Positions 44,289 through 53,630 of a stretch of DNA of 64,000 bases are shown here, piece after piece. Each line of letters starts with the position of its first letter. Within the stretch, counting starts at the first letter, position 1. Position numbers and translations under genes: made by a program. The notes below the pieces were generated by a model. It had not been told where the DNA came from. It searched no databases and saw nothing but the letters and a program-made list of their open reading frames with translations. Source of the stretch: Roseiarcus sp963798015 (GTDB lineage: Bacteria; Pseudomonadota; Alphaproteobacteria; Rhizobiales; Beijerinckiaceae); assembly GCA_963798015.1 (NCBI GenBank), contig CAWCSA010000025.1, forward strand, positions 182,382 to 246,381. The letters are read 5' to 3'.

Positions 44289-45629
44289 ATGGATGACGCA
44301 CTAACGGCTGATGGCGCTTTCCTTGGCGTCCCTTTCTCGGGGCTCGGAAGGCGCCATTGGGATGTGCGAGCTGGAGCTCGAGAAGGTGAGCGTAAAATCG
44401 TGGGGGAAGCCTTGTACCTTCCGGAAGAACCACCTGGTCTGACGCTGCCTTTGACTCACTCAGAACGCGCCCTAGTCGATGTCGCGGAGAGATTTGCCAA
44501 CGACACGATCGCGCCGATCGTCGAGAGGCTGGAGCAAGAGAAATCGCCACTTCCCGCGGCCGTCATTGCGGAGTGGGTCAGCTGCGGCTTGAATGGGATG
44601 CAGATCTCGCCCCAGCATGGCGGCGCGGGATCAAGCTTCTTTGCAAAGGTCGCCGTAGCTGAGGCGATCGCGCGCTCGTGCTTTCCGTGCGCCTTCGCGC
44701 TGATCAATATGCAAGGCTCGGTCACCCGGATCGAGCGAGAGGGAACGCCCGAACAGATCGCGCGCTATTTACCGGGCCTGATGAAGGGCTCCTTAATCTG
44801 CGCTCCCTCTCTCACCGAACCCGCGGCAGGCAGTGACTTTGCGGCAATCAGGACGCTCGCGATCAAAGTTCCGGGTGGGTGGGAGATTACTGGCGAAAAA
44901 GCTTGGATCACCAACGGAGCCGTCGCGAATCTTCTTGTGATGTACGCCCAGACAGAGCCGGGCGCAGGTGGGAGGGGCATCGCGAGTTTCATAGTTGATC
45001 TTGAGGCGCCTGGGATCGAAAAGTTGCCGCCTTACCGACTGACCGGAGGGGCGGCCATCGGCGCGAGCGGTGTTCGCCTTAACCGCGTAAAAGTCCCAGA
45101 CCGCGACCTCTTTGCTCCTCCAGGCCAGGCCTTCAAGAGCGCCCTGAAGAGCATCTCCGGCGCGAGGACTTATGTCGCGGCAATGGCGTGCGCAGTGGTC
45201 GAAACGGCACTCAGAACTGCCGTTGCGTACGCAGCCGAACGCCAGAGCTTTGGGCGACCTGTTCTTGACCATCAAGGTCTGCGGTGGAGTCTGGTTGACG
45301 TCGCGGCCAACCTGGAGGCGGCGAGACTACTAACTCTCCAAGCGGCCCACGTTGTGGCGCGCGGCAATGATGCGCAGGTCGAGGCGGCGCTCGCAAAAAA
45401 ATTCTCCGCCGAGATGGCCACCAGAAACGTGACGGCTTGCATGCAAGCAATGGGCGCAGTGGGGCTGTTCCCGCAGAACGGCTACGACCGTCTGCTCACA
45501 TCGTCACGCATCGTGGCCTATGTCGATGGCACGACGGAGATGCAAAATGAACGAATCGGGGCGGCTCTTCTTAAACGCTACGGAAGGGGCGCCGGATCTT
45601 ATTCTCCACACAAAAGGCCTAGGGTATGA
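44289..45629 (+). CDS. Acyl-CoA dehydrogenase family protein
   Basis: 446 residues from ATG 44289; the frame runs upstream to 44148 but without family sequence. It has the three-domain acyl-CoA dehydrogenase pattern: N-terminal helices (LTHSERALVDVAERFA), a beta domain with CAPSLTEPAAGSDFA and GEKAWITNG, then helices with ERQSFGRPVLDHQGLRW and MQAMGAVGLFPQNGYDRLL. The usual catalytic-Glu motif YEGT is replaced by YVDGTTEMQ, that is Asp at the base position, as happens in divergent subfamilies. It should be an FAD enzyme oxidising an acyl-CoA or a related thioester. It diverges from the TOMM genes. A role in that pathway is possible but unproven. Confidence 0.88.
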   Translation: MDDALTADGAFLGVPFSGLGRRHWDVRAGAREGERKIVGEALYLPEEPPGLTLPLTHSERALVDVAERFANDTIAPIVERLEQEKSPLPAAVIAEWVSCGLNGMQISPQHGGAGSSFFAKVAVAEAIARSCFPCAFALINMQGSVTRIEREGTPEQIARYLPGLMKGSLICAPSLTEPAAGSDFAAIRTLAIKVPGGWEITGEKAWITNGAVANLLVMYAQTEPGAGGRGIASFIVDLEAPGIEKLPPYRLTGGAAIGASGVRLNRVKVPDRDLFAPPGQAFKSALKSISGARTYVAAMACAVVETALRTAVAYAAERQSFGRPVLDHQGLRWSLVDVAANLEAARLLTLQAAHVVARGNDAQVEAALAKKFSAEMATRNVTACMQAMGAVGLFPQNGYDRLLTSSRIVAYVDGTTEMQNERIGAALLKRYGRGAGSYSPHKRPRV

Positions 45630-45664
45630 CCGCACCACGACACGCGCAACGCCAAAAATAACCC

Positions 45665-46486
45665 TTGATCAGCGCGCCCCCTCCAGACAAGAGAGGGTCG
45701 GCGGCCTGGACAATTCCGCTCATTCGACGCATATTTGGGGTTTTCTTGAAGCGCGCTCCTTCTTCGTTCACGGTCGAAATCCGACGACGGCAAAAACGCG
45801 GGGCCGTGAGCGCGAATCTGGGGTGGGTCGAAACGAAGCTCGCGCTGTCCGCGTCCGGCGGAAAGCCGCTTCGAATCTCGGCCGCGGTCGAGACCGCAAA
45901 AGTCGAGGCGCCGGCTGCCGAACCCGCGGCGGCGCCTCTTTCGGGCCGAATCCTGCCCGACTTGGCCGAGATCGAACTTCAGAGCCATCGCCTCGCTGAA
46001 GGCCTTGCCGAGCGTGGTGTCAAAGATCTCCGTCGTAAAGTCGCTCAGGCACGCAAATCCAAGCCAACAGCGGTGGTTGGACAGGTCGTTCGGCGGCCGA
46101 AGTCTTTCGCGAACGAAATCGTGTCGCCGCCGTTCAGCGCCCCGATTTCCGCAAGAACTTCGTCCGCGGGGCTGCTCGACCGGGCGACGGTAATTCCGCC
46201 CGCCGGTCCCGCGCCGCCGGCCGGGACCGCCGCCGGCGATAGCGAGTCCGCGATTACTATACGCGCGAAGCGGGCCGCCAAGCCGCGGAAATCCTTTGCG
46301 CGTCCTTCGCTGGAGAACTTACAACCTGTGATCGCAGTGGTTGCGCCCTTGCCGCGATCACCCTCGGCCAGCGAGGGCTTGCAGCCAGTTCGAGAACGCA
46401 AGATCCTAGGCCGCTATGTATTCGGCGACGATCTCAAACCCGGAGAGCGTTGGAAGCGGCGGCTGCCTAAAGGCGCTTTGAGATAG
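45665..46486 (+). CDS. Hypothetical Pro/Ala/Arg-rich protein
   Basis: 273 residues from TTG 45665, 35 bases after the acyl-CoA dehydrogenase. The composition is basic and low in complexity: AAPLSGRILPDLAEIELQ, a Pro/Ala/Gly stretch at about 175-195, and a more ordered C-terminus (RKILGRYVFGDDLKPGERW). No domain, membrane segment or signal peptide is recognised. The frame has a sensible codon-position GC pattern and no rival frame, so it is probably a gene, perhaps cotranscribed with the dehydrogenase. The function is unknown and the start is uncertain. Confidence 0.45.
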   Translation: MISAPPPDKRGSAAWTIPLIRRIFGVFLKRAPSSFTVEIRRRQKRGAVSANLGWVETKLALSASGGKPLRISAAVETAKVEAPAAEPAAAPLSGRILPDLAEIELQSHRLAEGLAERGVKDLRRKVAQARKSKPTAVVGQVVRRPKSFANEIVSPPFSAPISARTSSAGLLDRATVIPPAGPAPPAGTAAGDSESAITIRAKRAAKPRKSFARPSLENLQPVIAVVAPLPRSPSASEGLQPVRERKILGRYVFGDDLKPGERWKRRLPKGALR

Positions 46487-46835
46487 AGAGGTCGCGGTGC
46501 CGGCCTTACACGGACGGCGCTTCGTAAAGCGCCATTGATAGTGCGCCGACGGGCCAAGCTATGACGTCTGATAGGGGAGCAGGAACGCTGGCGGGCTACC
46601 CAATCGTCCATACGGCGGCTTGCAGGTTGGGTCTCGGCCCGCTCAACCTCGTTGTCTGGGCTAAGAGCAACGCCGGCATGGGCAGCCTATATCGATCGCA
46701 GCACGACTCCCGCCGCTTTTCAAGAATGGAACTGCTCCACACGTCAACAACATCGAACTGGGCAAGAAGGGCCGATGGCGCTCGAACGTCTGGATCCGTC
46801 AACCGTGCTGACGATGGATATCTGATTTATGGCCT
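46487..46835. other. Gene-free stretch
   Basis: About 350 bases with only short frames (for example 46561-46902, plus) that show no recognisable protein. It marks the edge of a region of decayed genes. Confidence 0.35.
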
Positions 46836-47070
46836 TCATAGCCGCGCGCGCCCGGAGCCCGACGGCGAGACACTCGTGGCCGCGATCAAGCTCTTAAGCT
46901 GATCCAGAGGCATCGTTGCGGTCATGTCAAACACCTCCGGGCTTCGCGCCGCTCGGCTTAACGCCACGGCGCCTTCGACCAACGTTATCAGCATTGTGGC
47001 AAAAGCCTTCGCTTGGTCCGGTGAAAGGTCTCCTTGCACTAACTGCTCCGTCAGCCGAGCTCGAAGCCAG
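46836..47070 (-). pseudogene. C-terminal remnant of a TetR-family regulator
   Basis: One minus-strand frame reads LRARLTEQLVQGDLSPDQAKAFATMLITLVEGAVALSRAARS, the typical last helices of TetR regulators with their helix-helix dimer face. The DNA-binding half is absent. At about 47065 the sequence switches to the SDR gene in another frame, so the two genes are fused by a deletion. Confidence 0.65.
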
Positions 47071-47724
47071 CGATCTCACGTGGTTGCCCAACTCGTCCAA
47101 GGGGAACCAGGGATTTCACCATCTCCAGATGATCGACTGTCATATCGGTTTCGGTGGGTCCAGGCTGAACATTGTTGACGGTTATCGCGCGAGGCGCGAA
47201 GTCGAGCGCGATACCCTTCACCATGGTCGCCACGGCGGCCTTGGTCATCGAATAGACACTGGAACCGGGAAAGCCGGTGCGAATGGCGGTGTTCCTGCCT
47301 ACGGTGATCACGCGTCCACCATCCGTGAGCCTAGGCGCTGCCCCCCGGATGGCGACGAACACGCTGCGCACGTTGACGTCCAGCATCCGATCAAGATCCT
47401 CAAGGCTGACAGTTTCGACCGAGCCCAGGCGCAAAATGCCAGCGTTGACCACGATGATGTCCAGCCGGCCATACCTGTCGACGGCCTTCGCGACGGCTTC
47501 CTGAATCGCCGCTGCATCAGGCTGTCGGCTTCTATGGCCAGAGCCTTTCGCCCTGTGGCTTCGACCGCTTGGACGGTCTCTGTTGCCTTGTTCGCCGCGG
47601 ATACGTAGGTCAGGGCGACGTCCGCGCCGTCCTCGGCCAAGCGGCGAACGATCGCTGCGCCGATGCCCCGAGACCCGCCGAAAACCATCGCGACCTTTCC
47701 CAGCAACTTGCGATGCTCACCCAT
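47051..47724 (-). pseudogene. Short-chain dehydrogenase/reductase, frameshifted and truncated
   Basis: ATG 47724 has GGAGGT 5 bases upstream. The first 70 residues show the NAD-binding TGxxxGIG-like motif as FGGSRGIGAAIVRRL. Near 47510 the frame slips, and the remainder continues in another frame: DAAAIQEAVAKAV, LDIIVVNAGILRLG, the catalytic Ser...Tyr-x-x-x-Lys as SSVYSMTKAAV, and NVQPGPTETDM. The C-terminus stops at GQPREIAG, where an SDR would continue for about 20 residues, and runs into the TetR remnant. Two independent lesions make it a pseudogene. Confidence 0.8.
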
Positions 47725-47799
47725 GATTACCTCCGTTATTGACTGATCAATCCAGAACAGGACATGCAAAAAAACGCCCAGAATTTTAGCGCAGTCAGC

Positions 47800-48337
47800 G
47801 CGGCTTCCGCGCCCCCGAGCAAATCCTCGGTGACTTGCAGGCGCTGGGCGATTGTCAGCGGCCGATGGTTGATGACTTTGAGGGCGTCCGCGATGCCCTC
47901 GGGCGTTGTGTAGCTGGCGAGCATCGATCACTTTTGCGCATCCGGGGGTGAAGGGGCCTCGGCGGCGCGGGGGCGACGAGAACGACCGCTCGCAGGCCAT
48001 CCGGGCGCTGGCCAGCCAGTATCTGGGCGATTTTGACGCCCATAGAATGTCCCACGAGAACAAAGTCCTTCACCTTTAACGCCTCGATTACACTTTCGAC
48101 GTCGTCGGCCTGAGCGAAGAGGCTGTAGTCATCGACATGGCGGTCGGACTTGCCCCAGCCGCGCAGGTCCACCGCGATGCAGCGGAAGCGGTTGGAGAGC
48201 GGCGCTATGACCTAAGACCACGTGCGCCGCGAGCCGCCCCAATAGCGGATAAACACCAAGGCTGGGCTGCCTTCACCCTCTTCTTCGGCGTATATCTCCA
48301 ATTGCGCGACGCGAATTCTATAGCCTTGGGCGCTCAT
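47800..48337 (-). pseudogene. Alpha/beta-hydrolase pseudogene
   Basis: It starts at ATG 48337 (MSAQGYRIRVAQLEIYAEEE) and reads the usual fold: GSPALVFIRYWGGSRRTW, then an in-frame TAG at 48212-48214 in place of the codon after TWS. It goes on with DLRGWGKSD, and the nucleophile elbow VLVGHSMGV. Near 47945 the frame slips to continue with MLASYTTPEGIADALKVI. The catalytic Asp/His end is missing. The stop, the slip and the truncation mark a dead gene. Confidence 0.8.
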
Positions 48338-48344
48338 GGGATGA

Positions 48345-48475
48345 CCCGGTGGCGAACAGCGCCTTCTGGGCGTCGATCATCGTCAGGACCATCCTGAAAC
48401 GCGCCTTGCCTGCCATCATCTTCGCGTAGGCTTCCGCGGCCCCGTTCGAGCGGCATGGTTTCGATCATGGCGGCC
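48345..48475 (-). pseudogene. C-terminal remnant of a zinc alcohol dehydrogenase
   Basis: The minus strand reads IETMPLER, then after a frame slip AEAYAKMMAGKARFRMVLT, the usual C-terminal helix and strand of MDR alcohol dehydrogenases. Nothing upstream continues the protein. Confidence 0.6.
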
Positions 48476-48479
48476 TTCA

Positions 48480-48979
48480 CCTTGGCATGGGTGGAGAAGG
48501 GCGACCGGACCGCTTGGCCGCGGGAAACCGAGCGATAGGGGATTGAGCCGACACCGCCACATCCTCACCCGCGCGCCGCCGACCGGCAGGGCTAGACTGG
48601 AGCGCCATCGTCCCGCCTTCCGCTTGGTTATCGGCCCTCACGGCTAAGGCCCGTATTTGATCGCCATGTGTCGACTGAGTCTCAACGCCGCGCCGGCGTC
48701 GACACGTCACGACTTTGTGTTTGCGGCGCCGCATCCCAGCCATGAGGCATTCACACGACGGTACTTCTGCTTTTCGCCTGAGAAAAATCGCCAAACTAGC
48801 AATGATTCTAGCAGTTTGTGGATTTTACCGGAGTAGATCCTTGACCTTAGGTGGACGATAGAAATGCGAGAAACGCATATCTGGTTCTCCAATCCCAAGC
48901 CTACTGCTTCCTGCGCGGCGCATCATTTCGCAGTGCAGCAAACAGGCGGTCGGTCGAAACAGCAGAGGAACTCAAGAAA
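48480..48979. other. Gene-free stretch upstream of the DUF1127 gene
   Basis: About 500 bases without a supportable gene. The interval 48760-48860 is AT-richer and probably carries the promoter for the small DUF1127 gene. Confidence 0.35.
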
Positions 48980-49150
48980 ATGATCTCCCTCAAGACGATC
49001 TCGGAGAAACTCAACGCCAAGCGTCGATATCGCCAGGCGGTAAGCGAACTGGCTAAGCTTTCTGACCATGAGCTGAGCGATATCGGCATAAGCCGCGGCG
49101 ATATAGAGTACGTCGCGCGCCGCCCGATCGTGAGCAAGGCGTCCGCCTGA
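48980..49150 (+). CDS. DUF1127 small protein
   Basis: 56 residues (MISLKTISEKLNAKRR...). ATG 48980 is chosen over an upstream start at 48851 because GAGGAA lies 8-9 bases before it and the protein then has normal family length. The DUF1127 core is clear: RQAVSELAKLSDHELSDIGISRGDIEYVAR. Family members are small basic Arg-rich proteins common in alphaproteobacteria, some with roles in RNA turnover and phosphate or carbon regulation. It is a free-standing gene. Confidence 0.8.
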   Translation: MISLKTISEKLNAKRRYRQAVSELAKLSDHELSDIGISRGDIEYVARRPIVSKASA

Positions 49151-49204
49151 TCTCGAAGCGTTTAATCAGAGGGCTAAAGGGCTTAGGAAGGCGAGAGGCG
49201 CGTC

Positions 49205-50041
49205 ATGGGGATAGTCCGCTTTGCGCTCAAGTTTCCGCACACGTTTTTCGTGCTAGCGGCGCTTATCCTGGTGCTCGGCGTGTCGGCCATTCTATCCATG
49301 CCGACCGACATTTTTCCCGAGATCAACATCCCCGTCGTGACGGTGATCTGGCAAGAAACGGGTCTGTCAACTCCAGAGATGGAGCAGCGGGTCACCACCT
49401 ACAGCCAATACTCGATCTCGACCAGCGTCAACGGCATCAGGGATATCGAGGCGCAGACCCTCAACGGCATCTCTATTCAAAAGCTTTATTTCCAGCCCGA
49501 CGTCGACATCGATCTGGCGATCGCCCAGATTGTCGCGGCCACGAACTCCATCCGCTCATTGATGCCGCCCGGCATTCAGCCTCCTACCATCGTGCGCTAT
49601 GACGCATCGAGCGTGCCGGTTCTTCAGATCTCGCTGAGTTCCGACACGCTCAGCGGCGCTCAGCTTTACGACTACGGCATCTACCGGATACGCCAGCAGC
49701 TCGCGCCGATTCACGGCGTAACGCTGCCGACCCCGGCGGGGGGAAAATATCGCCAGATCATGGTCGATATCGACCCTCTGAAACTGCAGGCCAAAGGCTT
49801 GACGCCGAACGATGTCGTCAACGCGGTCAACGCACAAGCCTTCACCGTCCCTTCCGGGACCGCGAAATTGGGCGACAAGCAATACACGGTGAGGACCAAC
49901 GCGCTGCCATCGACGATCGACGATCTCAACAGCATTCCGATCAAATTCGTCAACAATGCGACGGTGTTCATCAAGGATGTGGGGCAGGTCCACGACGGGT
50001 GGCTGGTCCAGCAGAACGTCGTTCGTGTCGATTTCCGCTGA
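49205..50041 (+). pseudogene. RND efflux pump inner-membrane subunit, truncated by IS21
   Basis: 278 residues match the first quarter of AcrB/MexB-like pumps of about 1,040 residues: the first membrane helix (FFVLAALILVLGVSAIL), PTDIFPEINIPVVTV, and the porter domain up to VVRVD. The reading frame then enters the IS21-family end (TGAGATTTGACCC from about 50039) and stops. The pump cannot work. Its missing three quarters are not elsewhere in the window. Confidence 0.88.
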
Positions 50042-50096
50042 GATTTGACCCGGGGTTTCCATTGAGAACTGACCCGGCTTGATGATGGTTTCGGGT

Positions 50097-50891
50097 TCAG
50101 GCGTTCGTCAAGTTCCGAGATTTCTCCTTTGCGGGTTTGGCGGCATTCGCCGAGCTGTTTTTGAAGCGGAAGCTGTCGTTTCCGGTTTCGAGGATGTGGC
50201 AGCGGTAGGTAAGACGATCGAGCAGCGCGGTCGTCATCTTCGGGTCGCCGAACACGGTGGCCCACTCGCCGAAGCTGAGATTGGTCGTGATGATGACGCT
50301 GGTGCGCTCGTAGAGCTTGCTCAGCAGATGGAAGAGCAATGCCCCGCCGGAGGCGCTGAACGGCAGGTAGCCGAGTTCGTCGAGGATGACGAGATCGGAA
50401 TGGGTGAGCCGCGCCGCGATCTGGCCGGGTTTGCCCTGAAGCTTCTCTTGTTCGAGAGCGTTGACGAGTTCGACCGTGGAGAAGAACCGGACGCGCTTGC
50501 GGTGATGCTCGATGGCCTGGACGCCGATCGCCGTAGCGAGATGCGTCTTACCCGTGCCGGGGCCGCCGACCAGGACGACATTGTGAGTATCTTCCAGGAA
50601 CTCGCAACGATGGAGTTGTCGTACGAGCGCCTCGTTGACCTCGCTGCTGGCGAAGTCGAACCCGGCGAGGTCGCGATACGTCGGAAAGCGCGCCGCCTTG
50701 AGCTGGTAGGCCGTTGATCTGACCTCTCTGTCGGCCGTCTCCGCTTTCAGAAGCTGCGACAGGATCGGCAAAGCGGCTTCGAAGGCCGGGGAGCCTTGCT
50801 CGGTCAACTCGCCGACCGCCTGAGCCATGCCATGCATTTTGAGGCTGCGTAGCATGATGGTGATCGCGCCAGCGGCGGGATTATGACGCAT
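50097..50891 (-). CDS. istB: IS21-family helper ATPase IstB
   Basis: 264 residues from ATG 50891, which overlaps the istA stop (ATGCGTCATAA), the usual coupled arrangement; a longer frame to 50921 is less likely. Walker A GGPGTGKTHLA, Walker B LVILDELGYLPF, and sensor residues in IITTNLSFGEW. It assists IstA in target choice. It is intact, but its transposase partner is lost. Confidence 0.92.
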   Translation of the reverse strand: MRHNPAAGAITIMLRSLKMHGMAQAVGELTEQGSPAFEAALPILSQLLKAETADREVRSTAYQLKAARFPTYRDLAGFDFASSEVNEALVRQLHRCEFLEDTHNVVLVGGPGTGKTHLATAIGVQAIEHHRKRVRFFSTVELVNALEQEKLQGKPGQIAARLTHSDLVILDELGYLPFSASGGALLFHLLSKLYERTSVIITTNLSFGEWATVFGDPKMTTALLDRLTYRCHILETGNDSFRFKNSSANAAKPAKEKSRNLTNA

Positions 50892-51067
50892 GGCGCGCCT
50901 CCCGGACTTTGCGCAGTGCATCGTAGCGTTCGACGTTGGCCTGCGGCTCGGTGGTGAGCGTCAAAGCATTGGGCGGCTTTACGGCTGGTGGGTCGATCGG
51001 CTTGCCGTCGATCAATCGGTGCAGCACGTTCAGGATATGCGTCTTGGTTGGGGCGCCTGCCTTGGCC
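50881..51067 (-). pseudogene. istA: IstA transposase, C-terminal fragment
   Basis: The frame before istB encodes THILNVLHRLIDGKPIDPP...VERYDALRKVREARHAS, the normal tail of IstA. All catalytic parts are missing; the fragment begins at the IS3 boundary. Confidence 0.8.
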
Positions 51068-51096
51068 TGCCCCCGAGGGGTGATCCAGTTTCAATG

Positions 51097-51993
51097 TTAG
51101 TGCATGGCGTCTTCTGACGCCACGGTTGGGGTGGGCGAGCGCGCGCTTTCCGAGTGAGCTGGCGCGGTCGCCCACGGCGCGGCGGCTCCGCCGGGAAGAA
51201 TGGTCGTCTCCGGCGCAGGCGGCAGATAACCCAGCGAGCTGTGTGGGCGCACGGTGTTGAAGTGGCGCCGCCAGGCCTCGATCATCACCTGGGCCTCGGC
51301 CAGGCTGAAGAATATCTCGCCGTTGAGCAGTTCGTCTCGCAGCTTGCTGTTGAAGCTCTCGCAGTAGCCATTCTCCCACGGGCTGCCGGGCTCGATGTAG
51401 GCGGTCTGGGAGCCAACGGCGGCGATCCAGGCTCGCAGCGTGATGGCGATGAACTCAGGCCCATTGTCCGACCGAACATAGGTTGGCGGCCCGCGCAGGA
51501 TCATCAGATCCGCCAGGGTCTCCAGCACGTCGGTGGAGTTCAGCCGGCGTTTGACCCGGATCGCCAGGGCTTCGCGGGTGAACTCGTCGATCACGCAGAG
51601 CATGCGAAACTTCCTTCCATCATGGGTTCGATCCTCGACGAAGTCATAGGACCAGACGTGGTTCGGCCCCTCGGCGCGCAGGCGCACGCAGGAGCCGTCA
51701 TTCAGCCACAGCCGGCTGCGTTTTGGTTGTTTCTGCGGGACTTTCAGCCCCTCCCGTCGCCAGATCCGCTGCACCCTCTTGGCGTTCACCGCCCAACCCG
51801 CGTGGCGCAGCAGGGCCGTGATCCGCCGGTAGCCGTAGCGGCCGTAAGCCTTGGCCAGCTCGACGATGTCGGCGGTCAACGCCAACTCGTCATCGCGGCC
51901 GCGGGCGGGCTTGCGCTGGGTGGACCGGGGTTGCCGGAGCACCGCGCACGCGCGACGCTCCGACACCCTCAGCTCGGCCTTGACCTTGTCCAC
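51097..51993 (-). CDS. IS3-family transposase OrfB (DDE domain)
   Basis: About 298 residues. It has an HTH_21-like start (YGRYGYRRITALLRHAG) and the retroviral-integrase-type core. The DDE residues are in WSYDFVED, RSDNGPEF and the Glu of NGYCESFNSKLRDELL. Expression probably needs a -1 slip from orfA at GGGGAAAC near 52025, because the orfB frame stays open upstream of 51993 to that point. The C-terminus reaches into the left terminal repeat. Confidence 0.92.
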   Translation of the reverse strand: MDKVKAELRVSERRACAVLRQPRSTQRKPARGRDDELALTADIVELAKAYGRYGYRRITALLRHAGWAVNAKRVQRIWRREGLKVPQKQPKRSRLWLNDGSCVRLRAEGPNHVWSYDFVEDRTHDGRKFRMLCVIDEFTREALAIRVKRRLNSTDVLETLADLMILRGPPTYVRSDNGPEFIAITLRAWIAAVGSQTAYIEPGSPWENGYCESFNSKLRDELLNGEIFFSLAEAQVMIEAWRRHFNTVRPHSSLGYLPPAPETTILPGGAAAPWATAPAHSESARSPTPTVASEDAMH

Positions 51994-52016
51994 GCAGCCC
52001 CGGCGACGGGCGGGGC

Positions 52017-52295
52017 TTAGAAGTTTCCCCGGGCCGCCTCCGTCAGGATCAGCTTGTCCAAGGTGAGGTCCGACACCGCTCGCCGGAGCCGCGTATTCTC
52101 CAGTTCCAAATCCTTCAGACGCCTCACCTGGTCGCTCTTCAGACCGCCATACTCCGCCCGCCAGCGGAAGTAAGTCGTCTCCGTCACCGAGATCGTCTTC
52201 ACCGCCTCGGCGATCGACTTGCCCTGACCCGTCAGGACATCAACCTGACGCAACTTGGCGACGATCTCCTCCGGCTTGTGGCGCTTGATGCCCAT
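52017..52295 (-). CDS. IS3-family transposase OrfA (HTH protein)
   Basis: 92 residues from ATG 52295 (MGIKRHKPEEIVAKLRQ). A helix-turn-helix (KSIAEAVKTISVTETTYFRW) and a leucine-rich coiled coil (VRRLKDLELENTRLRRAV) are seen. It overlaps the orfB frame by a likely programmed -1 frameshift site near its end. Confidence 0.9.
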   Translation of the reverse strand: MGIKRHKPEEIVAKLRQVDVLTGQGKSIAEAVKTISVTETTYFRWRAEYGGLKSDQVRRLKDLELENTRLRRAVSDLTLDKLILTEAARGNF

Positions 52296-52358
52296 CGCTC
52301 CATCTCCAAAAAATGGTCCTCGGACCAACATACGGGATGGATCACTTCAAGGGGGGCA

Positions 52359-53320
52359 GACCAGGCGCCGCCCCATCGCGTGTCGGGATACGTATCCACG
52401 GTCACCAGCGCCGCTTGACCTGGGCGGACATAAGTCAGCTCAGTTTCCTTAGGATTGGCGACAACCCAAGCGTGATCCGTGGCGACGAGATAAAAAGCGG
52501 TCATTGACGCTTGGAGATATTTGCCTGGCGCGATGGACGACACATTTGTGACGATCCCGCCAAACGGGGCCCTTACGACCGTATGCGCCAGTTGCCGTGC
52601 GGCCTCGTCTCGCTGCGCCACCGCATCGAGGTAGCGGGGATTCTTTTCCACCGGCCCCGTCGGGTCGCCGTCAAGGTTCGCAGCGATTGCGGCGAGTTGC
52701 TGAGCAAGTGAGGCAAGCTTTTGCTGCGCGTTCTGCAGGTTTCGACGCGCCGCATCGAAAGTCGCTTGAGACGCCACGTGGGCGCTGAGGAGCCCCTGCT
52801 GCCGCTGGAATTCGGTGTCGTAATAGCTAACATCGTTGTGCGCTTGATCGATCTGCGCCTGCATGTCCCGGTAATTCGCCTTGAGCGCATTCAGGGCATC
52901 GCGAACGACGCCAATCTGTGCGTCGGCTCGCGCTACCGCCAGCTGAAATGGAAGATCATCGAGGCGGTACAGAACCTGACCGGTCTCGACACGCTGATTT
53001 TCTGAGACGTCGACGTCCCTTACAATGCCAGCGACGTCTGTCGAAACGCCAACCTTGTCCGACTCGACATACGCATCGTCCATCGACACTGTCTGACCGC
53101 CGGTAACGTACCAATACCCACCGCCGATCAGCACCAGGGGCAGCAATGCAAACAGCACAGGCCGCCTCCAAGGCCGGCCCCCGGGCTTCGGCGGGGGCGC
53201 AGCGTCCGGCATTGAAGGCTGAGCAGGTTGGTGATTAGGGCTTTTAGGCGACGCCTCAGATTTTGTAGCTGGGTCTTCAATGTCACCGGTTTGCGATACC
53301 ACTCTCATTTTGCCAGGCAC
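52359..53320 (-). pseudogene. EmrA/HlyD-type membrane fusion protein, C-terminus removed by IS3
   Basis: About 320 residues remain. The start is GTG 53320 with AGGAG about 6 bases before it (ATG 53308 is the alternative). There is a Pro-rich N-terminus, one membrane helix (VLFALLPLVLIGGGYWYV), a biotinyl-lipoyl part (VSTDVAGIVRDVDVSENQRVETGQVLY), a coiled-coil hairpin and the second lipoyl half (VVRAPFGGIVTNVSSIAPG). The beta-barrel ends at PDTRWGGAW, where the IS3 right end begins. About 40-60 residues are missing. It would have linked an MFS or RND pump to the outer membrane. Confidence 0.88.
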
Positions 53321-53630
53321 CCAGGGCTCCTCTCGAGTGAACCGCCATGGCGCAAAGCTACTGACGAACGGGAAAAATGAAAGTCTTGTATCTTTGCATT
53401 GGGTGCTGAGGAAAATTCAGCAATGCAACGCGGGAGTGCCGCAGATCTGACAACCTTCATCGCTCCCGCGGATTCACTCAGTGTTCGTCTGCAGCGACCC
53501 CCGAGATTTCCTTAAATTGAAGCTAGAGTCCGATCCGAAGGAAGGACCGACGATTGCCTCCGGCGGATTCGGTTGGCCGGTATTGTCACGCGAACCGTGG
53601 CGCGAGTCCGTTTGACGGATAGGGTGGCGG
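53321..53630. other. Gene-free stretch before the IS6 remnant
   Basis: About 310 bases. It contains the promoter side of the emrA remnant. No gene or structured element was recognised. Confidence 0.35.

Larger units (their letters stand above)
50039..51067 (-). mobile_element. IS21-family element, partial (left end, istB, 3' end of istA)
   Basis: The left end shows the IS21-type repeated end motif: TTTGACCCGGGG at about 50044 and AACTGACCCGGC at about 50066. Then comes a full istB and only the last 61 codons of istA. An IS3-family element cuts off the rest of istA at 51067. It inserted in the RND gene and was later truncated. Confidence 0.85.
51068..52358 (-). mobile_element. IS3-family insertion sequence, complete (about 1.29 kb)
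   Basis: Imperfect terminal repeats: TGCCCCCGAGGGGTGATCCA at 51068 and, on the other strand from 52358, TGCCCCCCTTGAAGTGATCC, followed by ATGTTAGT/ATGTTGGT. They enclose orfA and orfB. The left flank is istA and the right flank is an emrA gene. The bases next to each end (GGCC and GACC) do not form a clear target duplication, so a deletion or recombination probably followed insertion. Confidence 0.85.
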
